This document shows, piece after piece, positions 63,263 to 64,000 of a stretch of 64,000 nucleotides of DNA (within the stretch, counting starts at the first letter, position 1; every line of letters starts with the position of its first letter). The stretch is from Salinicola salarius (GTDB lineage: Bacteria > Pseudomonadota > Gammaproteobacteria > Pseudomonadales > Halomonadaceae). The stretch is from contig NZ_PZJT01000009.1 of NCBI RefSeq assembly GCF_003206135.1, forward strand, positions 177,882 to 241,881. Reading direction: 5' to 3'. Made by a program: the position numbers and the translations under genes. Below the pieces are notes generated by a model that saw only the letters and a list, made by a program, of their open reading frames with translations, did no database searches and was not told the DNA's origin.

Positions 63263-64000
63263 TTACATGTTCGGATAGTTGGGTCCGCCGCCACCTTCGG
63301 GCGCTACCCAGGTGATGTTCTGGGACGGGTCCTTGATGTCGCAGGTCTTGCAGTGAATGCAGTTCTGGAAGTTGATTCGGAATTGCGGTTCTCCACTTTC
63401 CTCGACCACTTCGTAGACGCCAACCGGGCAGTAGCGCTGCGCGGGCTCGGCGTATTCCGGCAGATTTCTGGCGATGGGAATGTCCGGATCGCTCAGCTTC
63501 AGATGGCAGGGCTGGTTCTCGTCGTGGTTGGTGTTCGACAGGAACACCGAGGACGGCTTGTCGAACGATAGCTTGCCATCGGGTTTGGGGTAATCGATCG
63601 GCGTCGACTCCGCCGCCTTCTTCAACTGATGGTCCGGCGTGGTGTCGTGCTGCACCGGCAGCTTGCCGCTCAGCAGCTGGTCGACGAAATTGAAGGCGCC
63701 GCCGCCCACGGTGCCGAACCGATGGATGGCCGGACCGAAGCTGCGACTGGCCTGCAGCTCCTGCCACGCCCAGCTCGACTCCCAGGCCTGGGTGAAGGCG
63801 GTAAGCTCCTGACCGCCCTCGTCGCCGGAAGCGATGGCCTCGAACACGCTCTCCGCCGCGACCAGCCCCGATTTCATCGCGGTGTGAATGCCCTTGATCT
63901 TGGCGAAATTGAGCGTGCCGGCGTCGCAGCCCAGCAGCAGGGCGCCGGGCATCGTCATCCTGGGCAGGCAGTTGGCGCCCCCCTTGGTGATCGCGCGGGC
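63263..64000 (-). CDS. Electron-transfer flavoprotein-ubiquinone oxidoreductase, C-terminal part (window edge)
   Basis: C-terminal ~245 residues of ETF-QO, the membrane-associated flavin/iron-sulfur enzyme that passes electrons from ETF to ubiquinone during fatty-acid and amino-acid oxidation. Seen: LLLGCDAGTLNFAKIKGIHTAMKSG (flavin end) and the 4Fe-4S module with Cys in YCPVGVYE and FQNCIHCKTCDIKDPSQNITW. The stop is TAA at 63265-63263; the N-terminus lies beyond the window. Confidence 0.95.
   Translation of the reverse strand, partial: ARAITKGGANCLPRMTMPGALLLGCDAGTLNFAKIKGIHTAMKSGLVAAESVFEAIASGDEGGQELTAFTQAWESSWAWQELQASRSFGPAIHRFGTVGGGAFNFVDQLLSGKLPVQHDTTPDHQLKKAAESTPIDYPKPDGKLSFDKPSSVFLSNTNHDENQPCHLKLSDPDIPIARNLPEYAEPAQRYCPVGVYEVVEESGEPQFRINFQNCIHCKTCDIKDPSQNITWVAPEGGGGPNYPNM

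Overview
The window is high-GC gammaproteobacterial chromosome, most likely from a moderately halophilic member of the Halomonadaceae (Halomonas, Salinicola, Kushneria or Chromohalobacter type). This is inferred from the osmoadaptation content (trehalose synthesis and turnover, a BCCT betaine/choline carrier), a Halomonas-type GH13 alpha-glucosidase, TRAP and SSS carriers, and the glnA-DUF4124-ntrB-ntrC order. No rRNA, tRNA or CRISPR array was seen.

Layout. 1-5.1 kb: end of a peptide ABC ATPase gene, a YcaQ-type DNA glycosylase, and a zinc-uptake operon (znuC-znuB-znuA) read leftwards. The operon starts at a Zur-like palindrome and is led by a small His-rich membrane peptide. 5.29-8.61 kb: a visibly AT-richer block of three single-gene cassettes separated by attC-type recombination sites, with no integrase in view. 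The genes encode a TIR-like nucleotide-binding protein, a P-loop ATPase and an unknown protein. I read it as a CALIN (attC cluster lacking an integrase) with defence-like cargo, and it is the most interesting part of the window. 8.6-14.5 kb: SIMPL protein, a small secreted protein, and an otsB-GH15-otsA trehalose operon. 15-20.5 kb: a branched-chain amino-acid ABC system (livK convergent with livGFHM). 20.8-24.6 kb: typA, a nucleotidyltransferase, and a divergent polysaccharide-deacetylase-like protein. 24.6-30 kb: nitrogen control (sigma-54/NtrC promoter, glnA, DUF4124, ntrB, ntrC), with an 18-bp minisatellite between ntrB and ntrC. 30-36 kb: alpha-glucosidase, MetE-like methyltransferase, oxaloacetate decarboxylase-like lyase, dGTPase. 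36-42 kb: BCCT carrier, ATP-grasp protein, SSS carrier and partner ORF. 42-48 kb: KDG kinase, NERD protein, sirtuin, aldo/keto reductase, YbaY lipoprotein, SUI1 factor, HAD phosphatase. 48-54 kb: lacI-dctP-dctQ-dctM TRAP operon with its own palindromic operator, then a GhrB-type dehydrogenase; with KdgK this suggests sugar-acid catabolism. 54-61 kb: msrP-msrQ, SLC13 and EamA carriers, a sugar-phosphate isomerase gene broken by a 17-bp tandem duplication, an AEC carrier, and an IclR regulator. 61-63.3 kb: a mobile-element scar containing an IS3 orfA remnant and a frameshifted IS481-type element. 63.3-64 kb: 3' part of ETF-ubiquinone oxidoreductase.

A genome-level quirk is the number of short tandem repeats between genes. 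Several are heptamers of different sequence; others have units of 13, 15, 18 and 23 bp.
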